Source: an uncultured Prevotellaceae bacterium (GTDB lineage Bacteria; Bacteroidota; Bacteroidia; Bacteroidales; Bacteroidaceae). Taken from it: a DNA stretch of 64,000 bases. The notes beneath the pieces were generated by a model. The model was given only the letters and a program-made list of their open reading frames with translations, ran no database searches and was not told the DNA's origin. Shown here piece by piece: positions 24,230 to 32,920 of the stretch. A program made the position numbers and the translations under genes. Where the stretch lies: NCBI GenBank assembly GCA_902771155.1, contig CACXVS010000026.1, positions 1-64,000 of the forward strand. Reading direction: 5' to 3'. Within the stretch, counting starts at the first letter, position 1. Each line of letters starts with the position of its first letter.

Positions 24230-24290
24230 GGCGGGATAGCTCAGCTGGTTAGAGCGCATGATTCATAATCATGAGGTCGCCGGTTCAATC
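24230..24290 (+). tRNA. tRNA-Met (anticodon CAT), 3' end missing
   Basis: The 5' acceptor strand GGCGGGA, D arm (GCTC-AGCTGGTTA-GAGC), anticodon arm (CATGA-TTCATAA-TCATG, CAT at 24264-24266), variable loop and 5' T stem plus loop (GCCGG-TTCAATC) are all normal. After 24290 the expected 3' T stem (CCGGC) and 3' acceptor strand (TCCCGCC) are absent: the sequence goes on CACGT and into a terminator. As written the molecule cannot form its acceptor or T stems. It is a truncated gene, or the assembly lost about 15-25 bases here. Promoter and terminator are intact. Confidence 0.85.
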
Positions 24291-24293
24291 CAC

Positions 24294-24318
24294 GTGCTGA
24301 GAGATCAGCACTTTTTTT
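24294..24318 (+). terminator. Terminator immediately after the truncated tRNA-Met
   Basis: GTGCTGA (24294-24300), loop GAGA and TCAGCAC (24305-24311) form a perfect 7-bp stem followed by seven T residues. Confidence 0.85.
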
Positions 24319-24359
24319 GTAGATGAGAGTTATAACCAAAACACTAAATAATCGTCGAG

Positions 24360-25043
24360 ATGAAAAAACTATGCTTATTACTGCTGACTATTCTTTCCGT
24401 CAGCCTTGGTACCGCTCAGACAAAGTCGGTCTCCATTTTAGGTGATTCGTATTCAACCTTCGAGGGCTTTATGACGCCCTCCACCAATGAACTGTGGTAT
24501 TATGCCCAGAATCCTGAGGCGAAAACCGATGTGAAGAACGTACGTCAGACGTGGTGGCATCAGGTGATTAAGGAAAATGGCTGGCGACTCTGCCTGAACA
24601 ACTCCTATAGCGGTGCAACGATCAGTTATTCGGGCTATGATGGCAATGACTATAGCGCGCGCTCTTTTAATACGCGTATGGACAATCTCGGACAACCCGA
24701 CATGATCTTTGTCTTCGGTGCTACGAACGACAGTTGGGCCGGCACTCCAATCGGAGAGTATAAGTACGATAATATCACATGGGGCGACCTTTACCAGTTC
24801 CGTCCTGCGCTTGCCCGTATGTTGCAGTGGATGACGGACCGCTATGTCAACACTGAGATCTACTTCATCCTTAACGACGACCTGCGTGACGAGATCGACG
24901 AGTCGGTAAAGACCATCTGCGCCCATTATGGTGTGCCTGTCATTGAACTGACAGACATAAACAAACTATCTGGGCACCCTTCTGTAAAAGGTATGCGCCA
25001 GATAGCTGATCAAGTGAACGGTTTCCTGAAGACGAGAAATTAA
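24360..25043 (+). CDS. Secreted SGNH/GDSL-type esterase
   Basis: The 227-residue product has a signal peptide (1-19, ending LGTAQ) and an SGNH hydrolase fold. Block I with the nucleophile Ser is SILGDSYSTFEG, a Gly-containing block follows (NNSYSGATISYSG), an Asn block is VFGATNDSW, and the catalytic His is in KLSGHPSVKGM near the end. Such enzymes remove acyl groups, often acetyl groups from polysaccharides, so a role in plant glycan use is plausible. Its 3' end overlaps the converging gene by 4 bp. Confidence 0.88.
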   Translation: MKKLCLLLLTILSVSLGTAQTKSVSILGDSYSTFEGFMTPSTNELWYYAQNPEAKTDVKNVRQTWWHQVIKENGWRLCLNNSYSGATISYSGYDGNDYSARSFNTRMDNLGQPDMIFVFGATNDSWAGTPIGEYKYDNITWGDLYQFRPALARMLQWMTDRYVNTEIYFILNDDLRDEIDESVKTICAHYGVPVIELTDINKLSGHPSVKGMRQIADQVNGFLKTRN

Positions 25044-25621
25044 TCGTCGGGATTGCGCTTGTAGTGGAACTCCTGGATGTTGGGATTCGAACCAAGGTCG
25101 GTATCAGGGATAACGCTTCTCCTGATAAGTTTCTGGTCGTAACCCTTATGCATAGGTCCTATACGCAATAGGAAATCGTTGAAGTTCATAGTGGGAACGA
25201 CGACACCGAACGCACCGATACCTACTCTTGAACCCTCTGTGAGAATGTTGTTATAAACATACGCAGTGGTAAAGAAGGTGTGACGGTAGATTTCCACACG
25301 ATTGTACTTGTCGAAGACCTCACGCCATTCCTTTCCTACTTTTGTGGTGTCGGCAGAGGTGAAGATGAAACCGATGTTGTGAACAAAGTCGTCGATCTGG
25401 TCACCTCGGATACTGTCGTTCATCTCCATGCACTGCATGATGTCGTCATCGATCTCTTCTCTCATCTCCTTCTCGTTGGGAGCTGTGAAATAAGCGATAA
25501 TCAGAAGAACGACAAGAACACCTGCTCCAATGAGCGTTTTTCCTAGACAGCTGTGGTAAAAGGCCTGTGCTATTGACTCGTTTGACCCGCTGTAATTGAT
25601 TCTGTTGTTAGTTTGATTCAT
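25040..25621 (-). CDS. One-pass membrane protein of unknown function
   Basis: The 193-residue product has a cytoplasmic start (MNQTNNRINYSGSNESIAQA), one membrane helix (about 30-50, LIGAGVLVVLLIIAYFTA) and a mostly polar extracytoplasmic domain containing DKYNRVEIYRHTFFTTAYVY and GIGAFGVVVPTMNF. The C-terminal part looks like a compact DUF4359-like or unknown domain. I cannot name it. The frame opens at a TTG (25630), but the ATG at 25621 is preferred. It lies 5 bp after folE and is probably the last gene of that operon. Confidence 0.75.
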   Translation of the reverse strand: MNQTNNRINYSGSNESIAQAFYHSCLGKTLIGAGVLVVLLIIAYFTAPNEKEMREEIDDDIMQCMEMNDSIRGDQIDDFVHNIGFIFTSADTTKVGKEWREVFDKYNRVEIYRHTFFTTAYVYNNILTEGSRVGIGAFGVVVPTMNFNDFLLRIGPMHKGYDQKLIRRSVIPDTDLGSNPNIQEFHYKRNPDD

Positions 25622-25626
25622 CTTGG

Positions 25627-26238
25627 TCAAATTTGGTTATTATGGATTAAGTTCATGAATTCCTGCCTGGTTTTGGCCTGATTGAAAGCACCGCTGAAAT
25701 CGCTGGTGGTGGTAATGCTGTTTTGCTTTTCAATACCCCGCATCTGCATGCACATGTGCTTGGCCTCGACGACAACCATCACACCAAGGGGCTTGAGCGT
25801 TTCCTGGATGCAGTCCTTGATCTGTTGCGTCATACGCTCCTGAACCTGTAGGCGATGGGCGTAGATATCGACCACACGGGCAATCTTCGACAATCCAGTG
25901 ATATAGCCGTTAGGGATATATGCGACATGGGCCTTGCCATAGAAAGGTAACATGTGATGCTCGCAGAGCGAAAAGAAATCAATATCTTTCACAATGACCA
26001 TCTGGGAGTAGTCTTCCTTGAACAATGCGTCGGTAAGCACCTTGTGGGCATCCATCTGGTAGCCACGAGTAAGTACCTGCATTGCCTTGGCCACGCGCAT
26101 AGGAGTCTTTAGAAGTCCTTCGCGGTCAGTGTCTTCTCCCAGTAATCTGAGAACCTCCTTATAGTGGCCGGCCAACTCGTCGAGGCCTTCGCGGAAGGAG
26201 TGGTTGTCGTGGGTCTGTATGTCTATTTCCTGACTCAT
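25627..26238 (-). CDS. folE: GTP cyclohydrolase I
   Basis: The 203-residue enzyme converts GTP to 7,8-dihydroneopterin triphosphate, the first step of folate synthesis. Signatures are [20 protein letters not shown], the zinc and catalytic segment [20 protein letters not shown], the second zinc Cys in [15 protein letters not shown], and [12 protein letters not shown]. All zinc ligands (Cys, His, Cys) are present. Its ATG overlaps the stop of the SPOR gene by one base (TAATG), so translation is coupled. Confidence 0.96.
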   Translation of the reverse strand: MSQEIDIQTHDNHSFREGLDELAGHYKEVLRLLGEDTDREGLLKTPMRVAKAMQVLTRGYQMDAHKVLTDALFKEDYSQMVIVKDIDFFSLCEHHMLPFYGKAHVAYIPNGYITGLSKIARVVDIYAHRLQVQERMTQQIKDCIQETLKPLGVMVVVEAKHMCMQMRGIEKQNSITTTSDFSGAFNQAKTRQEFMNLIHNNQI

Positions 26239-26843
26239 TAATATTGAACGGTGATTTTTCCTTTGACAATGATGGCTGACTGGTAACCAAGGTTTTTTAC
26301 CTGGTTTAGCACATCGTGGGCCTCCTCATAAGTGCGGTAGTTGCCCATGCGGCATATCCATCGTGGAGAATAAAAATGAACGTAGACAGGAACACCGGGG
26401 AAAAGCGACTTGACCTCGTTGCCGATTCTCTCTGCCTTGATTCTGTCGTTACGCGAGTTGCCTCCAGCAAACACTTGCACGCGATAACCATTTACTTTCT
26501 GACCCCTCATGACTTTCTTGTGATTGTCGTCGGCAGAGTCGGATATGTCTGTTGAGTCGCGTTTGGTAGACTGGACTATAGACGGGAGGTTGTCCTTCTT
26601 CTCCTGCTTGGTAGCCGTCTGGTCTTTGTCATTCTCTTGCTGTTTACGAGGCGTTGTCGTTTGCGACGAGGTGGTGGCCTTAGCCGACCCGTTGATGAGG
26701 TCGTCGATTTCTTGACTCTGTTTCACGGTGACTTTACCTTCGCCCTGATTGCTCTGCTGCAACCTTTGTGTGAAGGTAGATTGTGCATCGGCTGCGATAA
26801 TGCAGCCGACACACAATGTCAGTATGATGAGTAGTCGTTTCAC
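26238..26843 (-). CDS. SPOR-domain secreted protein
   Basis: The 201-residue product starts at GTG (26843). A signal peptide (1-20, ending IAADAQ) is followed by a low-complexity Gln/Lys/Thr-rich linker (about 45-110) and a C-terminal SPOR domain (about 118-200) with [23 protein letters not shown] and [24 protein letters not shown] domains bind denuded peptidoglycan at division sites. It is 3 bp after tpiA and overlaps folE. Confidence 0.9.
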   Translation of the reverse strand: MKRLLIILTLCVGCIIAADAQSTFTQRLQQSNQGEGKVTVKQSQEIDDLINGSAKATTSSQTTTPRKQQENDKDQTATKQEKKDNLPSIVQSTKRDSTDISDSADDNHKKVMRGQKVNGYRVQVFAGGNSRNDRIKAERIGNEVKSLFPGVPVYVHFYSPRWICRMGNYRTYEEAHDVLNQVKNLGYQSAIIVKGKITVQY

Positions 26844-26846
26844 CTC

Positions 26847-27608
26847 TTATTTCTTCCAAGCGTCGATGATACCCTTGAAGTCGGCACACTTCAGAGAAGC
26901 ACCACCAATCAGACCACCGTCGATGTCGGGCTTAGCAAACAACTCAGGAGCGTTGCTGGCCTTGCAAGAACCACCATAGAGAATAGTGGTGTCGTCGGCA
27001 ACAGCCTGACCATACTTCTCTGCGATAATGCTGCGGATGTAAGCGTGGATCTCCTCAGCCTGCTCTGCGGTAGCGGTCTTGCCAGTACCGATGGCCCAGA
27101 TGGGCTCGTAGGCGATGACGATCTTGCGGAAGTCCTCCTCAGAGAGGTTGAAGACAGAACCCTCGAGCTCAGCCTTAACGACCTCGTTCTGCTTGCCTGC
27201 CTCGCGCTCCGCCAGACTCTCACCGATGCAGAAGATCACCTTCAGATCGTTCTTCTGAGCCAGAAGTACCTTCTCCTTCAGAATCTCTGGAGTCTCCTTG
27301 TAGTACTCACGACGCTCTGAGTGACCCAGAATCACATACTGGGCACCTGTGCTCTTTACCATCTCGGCACTTACCTCACCGGTGAAAGCACCCTTCTCCT
27401 TGTCGGCGCAGTTCTCGGCACCCAGACCGATGATGTCCTGATCGAGGAATTGTGCGATTGATGCGAGGTGGATAAACGGTGTGCAGATGACTACACCACA
27501 GTTGGGCTTATCGGCCTTCAATGTCTCATTCAGCTCTTTTGCCAGAGCGATACCATCCTGGAGATTCATGTTCATCTTCCAGTTTCCTGCTACAATTTTC
27601 TTTCTCAT
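26847..27608 (-). CDS. tpiA: Triosephosphate isomerase
   Basis: The 253-residue glycolytic enzyme interconverts dihydroxyacetone phosphate and glyceraldehyde 3-phosphate. The start [16 protein letters not shown] (Lys in NWKMN), the electrophilic His in [12 protein letters not shown], the catalytic Glu in [17 protein letters not shown] and the phosphate loop [11 protein letters not shown] are all visible. The frame opens up to 27779, but that part overlaps the upstream gene, so the ATG at 27608 was chosen. It is within the DUF1599-to-folE operon, 26 bp after the BT_3928-like gene. Confidence 0.98.
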   Translation of the reverse strand: MRKKIVAGNWKMNMNLQDGIALAKELNETLKADKPNCGVVICTPFIHLASIAQFLDQDIIGLGAENCADKEKGAFTGEVSAEMVKSTGAQYVILGHSERREYYKETPEILKEKVLLAQKNDLKVIFCIGESLAEREAGKQNEVVKAELEGSVFNLSEEDFRKIVIAYEPIWAIGTGKTATAEQAEEIHAYIRSIIAEKYGQAVADDTTILYGGSCKASNAPELFAKPDIDGGLIGGASLKCADFKGIIDAWKK

Positions 27609-27634
27609 AATTATTTTCTTTGTTAATTGGGTTA

Positions 27635-28816
27635 TTATTCTCTTTTTTCTACTTGTACTTTTTCTTCTTGTTCGCGCCTTCTGGCTTTCTTTCCAGAGCG
27701 CAGCCAGTGGCTCCATGCCCAAAGGCGGTCGGCGATAGTGAGGAGCATCAGTGGGAGCACAAACCATGTGAGTATCCACAGTATTTTGCTCGCTACGGTT
27801 TCTGTAGGCAAGCGCCCAAGCTCAGAATCTTCCAACTTTCCACTCAGTTCGTTCTCTTCGGGCAGGTCGTTATGACTCCACTTGCGGATAATGACACCAT
27901 CCTTGAGCAACAGCAGCCCTGGGTTACTGCGAATCACTGTTTTCAGCGTGATGTCGTCTGTGTTACAGAAAGGATACTCTGCCCCGGTAATGTCGCGCCA
28001 ACGACTGATGGCCTTCTCTGTGCTTGCCGTCAGACAATAGAATGGGTAGCCGTTGTCGAGGCTGTACTCGTAGATCTGGTTGAGTTCGTCGAGCTGAGAA
28101 TCGTCGGCCTGTTCCAGATGGGGCGAAACCAGCAGGAACGTGTATCCCTCGTTGTCGAGCACCTTCTCTGTGATGTCTTCTCCCTCGTCGGTAAGTTCCA
28201 TGAAGAACTCTGCGTAGGGCGAATCTTCTCCCTCCATCATCTTCTGCCATCCTTCCCTGAGATTGATGCCCACATGGTAGGGACGGAAGTCGAACTGGGG
28301 TAGGGTATAGAGACTTCTACCGGCAATGATCAGTAGGATAAACAATCCTGAGTAGTTCAGGACAATCCACTGGTTTGATTCTCCTATGAGACGAGGCATT
28401 TCCAGAGGATGCCGCCACACCACGATAGCAGCAGCCAGCAGAATGACATTCTTCCAAAACGTCTGCCAATTGGTGAGCACCAAGGCGTCGCCAAAACAAC
28501 CGCAGTCGCTGATGGGATCGGTCAGTGCCAGCCAGAGAGTCAGTGGTGTCATGACCACCATCATCAACAGAACCACCTTTGACACCAGTCTCCGCCTGAT
28601 GGCGAAGAGCAGGCAGATACCAGCGATGAACTCCAGTGTTGACAACAATACGGAAGCTGAGAGTGTCAGCAAGTCGGGGGCGCTAAGTCCCATTGCTGCC
28701 AGGTAGTCGTGAATCTTGTACTGCGTGCCGAGGGGATCTACAGCCTTGACGAATCCAGAAAGGATAAACGTCACTGCGAGTATCAGACGACAGATGTTGA
28801 CGGCAGTTTTCCTCAC
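27635..28816 (-). CDS. BT_3928-family membrane protein (DoxX-like)
   Basis: This is a 393-residue integral membrane protein. The first 150 residues hold four hydrophobic helices beginning [23 protein letters not shown], the DoxX-like motif of the Bacteroidota BT_3928 family. A conserved [13 protein letters not shown] pair of Cys lies in a loop. The C-terminal half (about 175-340) is an extracytoplasmic region resembling a thioredoxin-like fold, followed by a last membrane helix and a very basic tail. The start is a GTG overlapping the DUF1599 stop (GTGA). A redox role is suggested by the Cys pair but unproven. Confidence 0.85.
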   Translation of the reverse strand: MRKTAVNICRLILAVTFILSGFVKAVDPLGTQYKIHDYLAAMGLSAPDLLTLSASVLLSTLEFIAGICLLFAIRRRLVSKVVLLMMVVMTPLTLWLALTDPISDCGCFGDALVLTNWQTFWKNVILLAAAIVVWRHPLEMPRLIGESNQWIVLNYSGLFILLIIAGRSLYTLPQFDFRPYHVGINLREGWQKMMEGEDSPYAEFFMELTDEGEDITEKVLDNEGYTFLLVSPHLEQADDSQLDELNQIYEYSLDNGYPFYCLTASTEKAISRWRDITGAEYPFCNTDDITLKTVIRSNPGLLLLKDGVIIRKWSHNDLPEENELSGKLEDSELGRLPTETVASKILWILTWFVLPLMLLTIADRLWAWSHWLRSGKKARRREQEEKVQVEKRE

Positions 28817-29358
28817 TCCGATAACTTAATTACTCCAAAGACCGCGTAGTTGATAATGTCCATATAGTTGGCATCGATGCCCTCTGAGACGAGCGTCTCG
28901 CCCCTAAGGTTCTCGATCTCCTTGATGCGCTCAATCTTCGTCAGGATGAGGTCTGTATAAGAACTCACCCGCATCGAGCGCCATGCCTCGTCGTAATCAT
29001 GGTTCTTCTTCTTCATCAACTCCAGGGCCTCGTGGGCAAACTGGTCGTAGAGGCGCATGGCCTCCTGATTGTCAATATCTACCATATCGGCAAATCCCTT
29101 TGAGAGTTGGATGAGACCAACGATACCATAATTAATAAGGGCAATGAACTCCGGACGGATGCCTTCGCCCACCATCGACTCCTTCTTGATCTCAAGCGAG
29201 CGGATGCGCTTTGCCTTGATGAAGAGTTGGTCGGTGAGAGCTGTGGGACGCAAGATGCGCCACGAGGCTTTATAGTCGTGGAGTTTCTTCTCGAACAGAG
29301 CTCTGCATTCGGCTAGAGCCTTCTCAAACTGAGCGTTTGTTTTGTCCTGATTGGCCAT
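28813..29358 (-). CDS. DUF1599 domain protein with duplicated domain
   Basis: The 181-residue protein is made of two similar halves: about 19-85 (LFEKKLHDYKASWRILRPT ... LINYGIVGLIQLS) and about 110-178 (LMKKKNHDYDEAWRSMRVSS ... IINYAVFGVIKLS). The repeated HDY and INY motifs are the DUF1599 signature. The helical pattern is reminiscent of MazG-type nucleotide pyrophosphohydrolases, but that is a guess. It heads the operon with the BT_3928 gene, tpiA, SPOR and folE. The ATG at 29358 lies 9 bp after a promoter box. The frame opens at 29397, upstream of that. Confidence 0.9.
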   Translation of the reverse strand: MANQDKTNAQFEKALAECRALFEKKLHDYKASWRILRPTALTDQLFIKAKRIRSLEIKKESMVGEGIRPEFIALINYGIVGLIQLSKGFADMVDIDNQEAMRLYDQFAHEALELMKKKNHDYDEAWRSMRVSSYTDLILTKIERIKEIENLRGETLVSEGIDANYMDIINYAVFGVIKLSE

Positions 29359-29366
29359 ATCGGGTG

Positions 29367-29374
29367 CAAAGATA
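29367..29374 (-). promoter_or_regulatory. Promoter -7 box (TATCTTTG) of the DUF1599-to-folE operon
   Basis: It reads caaagata on the + strand and ends only 8 bases from the ATG at 29358. The transcript would be leaderless or nearly so. Confidence 0.65.
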
Positions 29375-29422
29375 GTGCAAATCGAGCGAAATACCAAATT
29401 TTTAATTGAGTTTTGACCAAAA

Positions 29423-29878
29423 CTATTGCTCTTTTTGTTTCTGACGGATGTAACTGATCTTCATCCCGAGGGTTTCAAACTGCGTCCGGATCGAGTCTCT
29501 GTGCATTCTCATCCTCGTCAGAGCCGTCAGTTCCTCAGGCGTTGCTTTCAGAGCTGCCTTGTGGGCTTCCACCTTTTTTTGCATCGTTTCTAGTTCTTTG
29601 TTGGCTATCTGGAGGAGACTGTCTGTACGGCCCAACTCGTCTTGTGCAACTTTCAATTCGATATTCTGATGAAGTCTTAGAGCGCTTTTTCTTGCCTCGA
29701 TGTTGTTGGGAAAGGTCTTGCGCAGGGAGTCGATATCGGCTCTGGCTTCGTCGAACTTTCCCTCCATGAAATGCATATGCGCCTCCTTGATGAGCTGATC
29801 AGCTTGTCTTTTCTCGTTGTTCCCACAACCAGCCATGAGTAGCACAGTTGCAAAGAATATCAGTTTTTTGTTCGTCAT
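29423..29878 (-). CDS. Coiled-coil lipoprotein of unknown function
   Basis: The 151-residue product has a lipoprotein signal (lipobox VLLMAGCG, Cys about 18) followed by a short TPR-like helix pair (DQLIKEAHMHFMEGKFDEAR) and a long coiled coil (about 70-125) with ANKELETMQKKVEAHKAALK. It should be anchored to the outer membrane facing the periplasm. No family is recognised. The ATG at 29878 puts the lipobox at the right distance. A frame from 29932 would reach into the repeat array. Confidence 0.8.
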   Translation of the reverse strand: MTNKKLIFFATVLLMAGCGNNEKRQADQLIKEAHMHFMEGKFDEARADIDSLRKTFPNNIEARKSALRLHQNIELKVAQDELGRTDSLLQIANKELETMQKKVEAHKAALKATPEELTALTRMRMHRDSIRTQFETLGMKISYIRQKQKEQ

Positions 29879-29903
29879 ATCTGCTTTGTAAGTGCCTTTT
29901 TTG

Positions 29904-29969
29904 TTCCCAACGTGGGAATAATTCATTCCCAACGTGGGAGCATTTCATTCCTAACCTGGGAATAATTCA
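29904..29969. repeat. Three tandem 22-bp repeats, each containing a palindrome
   Basis: Units at 29904-29925, 29926-29947 and 29948-29969 each begin with TTCCCAACGTGGGAA or a variant (TTCCTAACCTGGGAA in the third) and end TTCA. Each can form a small hairpin. There are no unique spacers, so it is not CRISPR. It sits between the GH5 stop and the next gene's start. Confidence 0.9.
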
Positions 29970-29979
29970 CGGTCTTCAC

Positions 29980-31143
29980 TTACTCTCCTAATTTCTTTCC
30001 TGACATCAGAAGTTCTACCAAAGGGCGATCCTTGTAGGTGTGGCGTTGCTGATCCCAGAAACCGAAGTCTGCATCGTAGCACCAGGTGGTCCAGGCGATA
30101 TTGTATTCGTCGAAAACGGTCAGCATATCACGAGTCCAATTATAGGCCAGCTCACGGTCAACGGGCTCATAGACGCCCCACTCGCCACAGAACAACTGCA
30201 AGTCGTATTTCTTGGCGGCCTCGATGGCGTCCTTGAACTGAGCTCGGATGGTGTTGATGTCCCACACCTGTTCTGTATAGGGCTTCAACTGGTCCTTAAT
30301 GTCTGCAGGCGCTGCATCGAAGTCTTCCTTCGAAACCAATACGCCAGGATAGTTCACCTTGCCCTCATATTTGGCCAGTGGTGTCCACCAGGCTTTATAG
30401 TGGGTCAGCAGCATCGGGTTATAATAGTGGAAGGAGAGGATGATGTTCTTGTCGCCCTCAGGCACCTTCAGATACTTCATCGTTTCATGGCCTTGCCACA
30501 TGTTCGAGCCCACTACCAGGGTGCGTCGGGGTTCAAGTTCGCGCAGGGCCTTGTGAACTTTGGCCACCAACTGGTTCCACTGCTCATGCTCGGGAGCCAC
30601 AGGCTCGTTCATAAACTCGTAAGCCACCCAGTCGCAACTGCGATCCTTGAGGAATTCCGAGAGTTGGCGCCACAGATTGATAAGTCCTTGTTGTGATTCC
30701 TCCGATGTGAAAAGGGTGTTTGCAGCCTTGTCGTCCTCGTTTACGGCATTAAAATAGTGTGAACGGATAATGTGGAGATCGACGATGGCGCGAAGGTTGT
30801 GTTTCTTGGCCCAGTCGAGGGCATTGTTCAGCAAATCCCATGCCTCAGGCAGTTTCAGACCCTTCTCGTCCCAGAACTGTACCTCGTCGATGGGGATACG
30901 TACGAAATCGAAGCCAAGTTCTTCGAGACGGGCGAAGTCGTCTTCCTGAATGTGGAGCCTACGAGCCTCACCACGTTGCTCGGACTGTGAGAGCCAGTGG
31001 CTGATATTAGTGCCTCGTTTAATGCGAAAATTATTAACTTCGTCTTTCTGATCCTGATTTAGGTTCTGACTCTTGTTCTGACAAGACATGAATGTAAACA
31101 TGGCCGCAAAAATGACGGCGATTGTGAAAATGCTCTTTCTCAT
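29980..31143 (-). CDS. GH5 family glycanase lipoprotein
   Basis: The 387-residue surface or periplasmic lipoprotein (lipobox TFMSC, Cys 21) carries a glycoside hydrolase family 5 barrel. GTNISHWLSQSEQRG opens the domain, the acid/base Glu is about E180 in VAYEFMNEPVAP, an aromatic His-Tyr (LSFHYYNP) follows, and the nucleophile is about E321 in LFCGEWGVYEP. It most likely cleaves beta-1,4-glucan, mannan or a related glycan. The exact substrate cannot be set from sequence. It has its own TACCTTTG promoter. Confidence 0.9.
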   Translation of the reverse strand: MRKSIFTIAVIFAAMFTFMSCQNKSQNLNQDQKDEVNNFRIKRGTNISHWLSQSEQRGEARRLHIQEDDFARLEELGFDFVRIPIDEVQFWDEKGLKLPEAWDLLNNALDWAKKHNLRAIVDLHIIRSHYFNAVNEDDKAANTLFTSEESQQGLINLWRQLSEFLKDRSCDWVAYEFMNEPVAPEHEQWNQLVAKVHKALRELEPRRTLVVGSNMWQGHETMKYLKVPEGDKNIILSFHYYNPMLLTHYKAWWTPLAKYEGKVNYPGVLVSKEDFDAAPADIKDQLKPYTEQVWDINTIRAQFKDAIEAAKKYDLQLFCGEWGVYEPVDRELAYNWTRDMLTVFDEYNIAWTTWCYDADFGFWDQQRHTYKDRPLVELLMSGKKLGE

Positions 31144-31192
31144 ATTTTTAATACTATAGTTGTTAGGTGTTCAGTCTTATTATTTTCTTCTG

Positions 31193-31200
31193 CAAAGGTA
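31193..31200 (-). promoter_or_regulatory. Promoter -7 box (TACCTTTG) for the GH5 gene
   Basis: It reads caaaggta on the + strand, 50 bp upstream of the ATG at 31143. Confidence 0.65.
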
Positions 31201-31284
31201 TGCTTTTTTCCTGAAAAGTTTGTCGAAAAGCAGAAAAATTTTCAAAGTCAGCCTTATTTTTGCTCTTTTTTGCTCGATTATTCG

Positions 31285-31292
31285 TAACTTTG
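31285..31292 (+). promoter_or_regulatory. Promoter -7 box (TAACTTTG) for the CCA-adding enzyme gene
   Basis: TAACTTTG lies 24 bp before the ATG at 31316 and matches TAnnTTTG. It also shows why the longer open frame from 31160 is not the start. Confidence 0.65.
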
Positions 31293-31315
31293 CACCCTCA
31301 AAGAAGTATGAATCG

Positions 31316-32770
31316 ATGAAATTGTTTTCAGACGAGGAACTGGCTGAGATACTGGACCAGGAGATTTTCCATCAGATCAGTGAGGCTGCAGACCGATTGG
31401 GCCTGGAGTGTTATGTGGTGGGTGGATATGTTAGGGATATTTTCCTCGAGCGCCCTTCGAACGACATCGATGTGGTGGTCGTGGGAAGTGGTATTTCTGT
31501 GGCTGAAGAACTGAAGCGGATGATAGGGCGCAAGGCGCATCTTTCTGTGTTTAAGAGCTTCGGAACAGCCCAAGTAAAGTTCCGTCAGAAGCATGTGGAG
31601 TACGAAGTGGAGTTCGTTGGCGCCCGTAAGGAGAGTTATAGTCATGACTCCCGAAAGCCCATTGTGGAGGACGGTACTCTGGAGGACGATCAGAATCGTC
31701 GCGACTTTACCATTAATGCGATGGCTATCTGTCTGAACAAGAACCGTTTCGGTGAGCTTGTCGATCCTTTTAATGGCCTCGCAGATCTGGAAGATGGCAT
31801 CATTGCCACTCCGCTGGAGCCTGGCATCACCTTCTCCGATGATCCACTGAGGATGATGCGTTGCATCAGGTTTGCAACCCAATTGAATTTCCAGATTGAG
31901 GACGCGACTTTTGAGGCTTTGGAACGGATGGCCGACAGAATTAAGATTGTCAGTGGTGAACGTGTGAAGGACGAACTGAACAAGATTTTACTTTCTCCTC
32001 ATCCCAGTCGTGGCTTTGTCGATCTGCAACGTTGCGGTCTGTTGAATGTCATTCTGCCTGAGTTGGCTGCTCTTGACATTGTGGAGCAGAAAAACGGACG
32101 GGCTCACAAGAATAATTTCTATCATACACTTGAAGTATTGGATAATGTGGCAAAAAAATCAGACAATATATGGTTGCGATGGGCCGCGTTGATGCACGAT
32201 ATTGGTAAGGCGAAGTCGAAACGTTGGGATCCGTTAGTTGGCTGGACCTTCCATAATCATAATCTGACGGGAGCAAAGTTGGTTCCTGTAATCTTCCGTC
32301 GCCTGATGCTCCCGATGGATGCGAAGATGAAGTATGTGCAAAAGTTGGTTGAACTGCATATGCGTCCTATCGCCATTGCCGACGAGGAGGTGACTGATAG
32401 TGCCGTACGCCGTCTACTCAACGATGCCGGCGAGGATATTGATGACCTGATGACGCTCTGTGAGGCTGACATCACATCGAAAAACGAGGTCCGCAAGAAA
32501 CTCTTTCTGGAGAATTTCCGTATGGTCCGTGAAAAGTTGGCCGACCTCAAGGAGAAGGATTATGTGCGCCTACTTCAGCCTGTTATCGATGGAAACGAGA
32601 TTATGGAGATGTTTAACTTGAAACCTAGTCGTGAGGTAGGAACGCTGAAACAATACCTGAAGGATGCCGTCCTTGATAATAAAGTTGAAAACGAGCGTGA
32701 ACCGTTGATGGCCTTGCTGATGGATAAAGCCAGGCAGATGGGCCTTGTGAAAGATAAAAAAAACATATAG
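31316..32770 (+). CDS. CCA-adding tRNA nucleotidyltransferase with HD domain
   Basis: The 484-residue enzyme adds or repairs the 3' CCA of tRNAs. The class II nucleotidyltransferase head has VVGGYVRDIFLERPSNDIDVVVVG (the template GG at 36-37 and the metal Asp pair D50 and D52) and RRDFTINAMAICLN. RNA-binding helices follow (LRMMRCIRFATQLNFQIE), then an HD phosphohydrolase domain (NFYHTLEVLDNV ... ALMHDIGK). The C-terminus resembles the poly(A) polymerase/CCA family. It is monocistronic with its own promoter. Confidence 0.93.
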   Translation: MKLFSDEELAEILDQEIFHQISEAADRLGLECYVVGGYVRDIFLERPSNDIDVVVVGSGISVAEELKRMIGRKAHLSVFKSFGTAQVKFRQKHVEYEVEFVGARKESYSHDSRKPIVEDGTLEDDQNRRDFTINAMAICLNKNRFGELVDPFNGLADLEDGIIATPLEPGITFSDDPLRMMRCIRFATQLNFQIEDATFEALERMADRIKIVSGERVKDELNKILLSPHPSRGFVDLQRCGLLNVILPELAALDIVEQKNGRAHKNNFYHTLEVLDNVAKKSDNIWLRWAALMHDIGKAKSKRWDPLVGWTFHNHNLTGAKLVPVIFRRLMLPMDAKMKYVQKLVELHMRPIAIADEEVTDSAVRRLLNDAGEDIDDLMTLCEADITSKNEVRKKLFLENFRMVREKLADLKEKDYVRLLQPVIDGNEIMEMFNLKPSREVGTLKQYLKDAVLDNKVENEREPLMALLMDKARQMGLVKDKKNI

Positions 32771-32826
32771 CCAATAAACTTTGTTAAAAACATGGTGCGT
32801 CGATATATCTGAAAGATATATTTTTG

Positions 32827-32834
32827 TACCTTTG
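32827..32834 (+). promoter_or_regulatory. Promoter -7 box (TACCTTTG) of the RND efflux operon
   Basis: TACCTTTG lies 86 bp upstream of the adaptor ATG, giving a leader of about 80 nt in which a regulator could act. Confidence 0.65.
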
Positions 32835-32920
32835 CAACTCGAAAACAAAAACGACAGGTATGTAGTTTTCGAAGTGTTGAGTATTCTTGAATTTTAATTA
32901 GTAATTAGTCAATATCAAGT

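Noticed and set aside
27609..27779. N-terminal extension of triosephosphate isomerase
   Set aside because: The extension overlaps the upstream BT_3928-like gene and has no resemblance to the enzyme.
29904..29969. Possible CRISPR array
   Set aside because: The repeats are directly adjacent with no spacers, and no cas genes are nearby.
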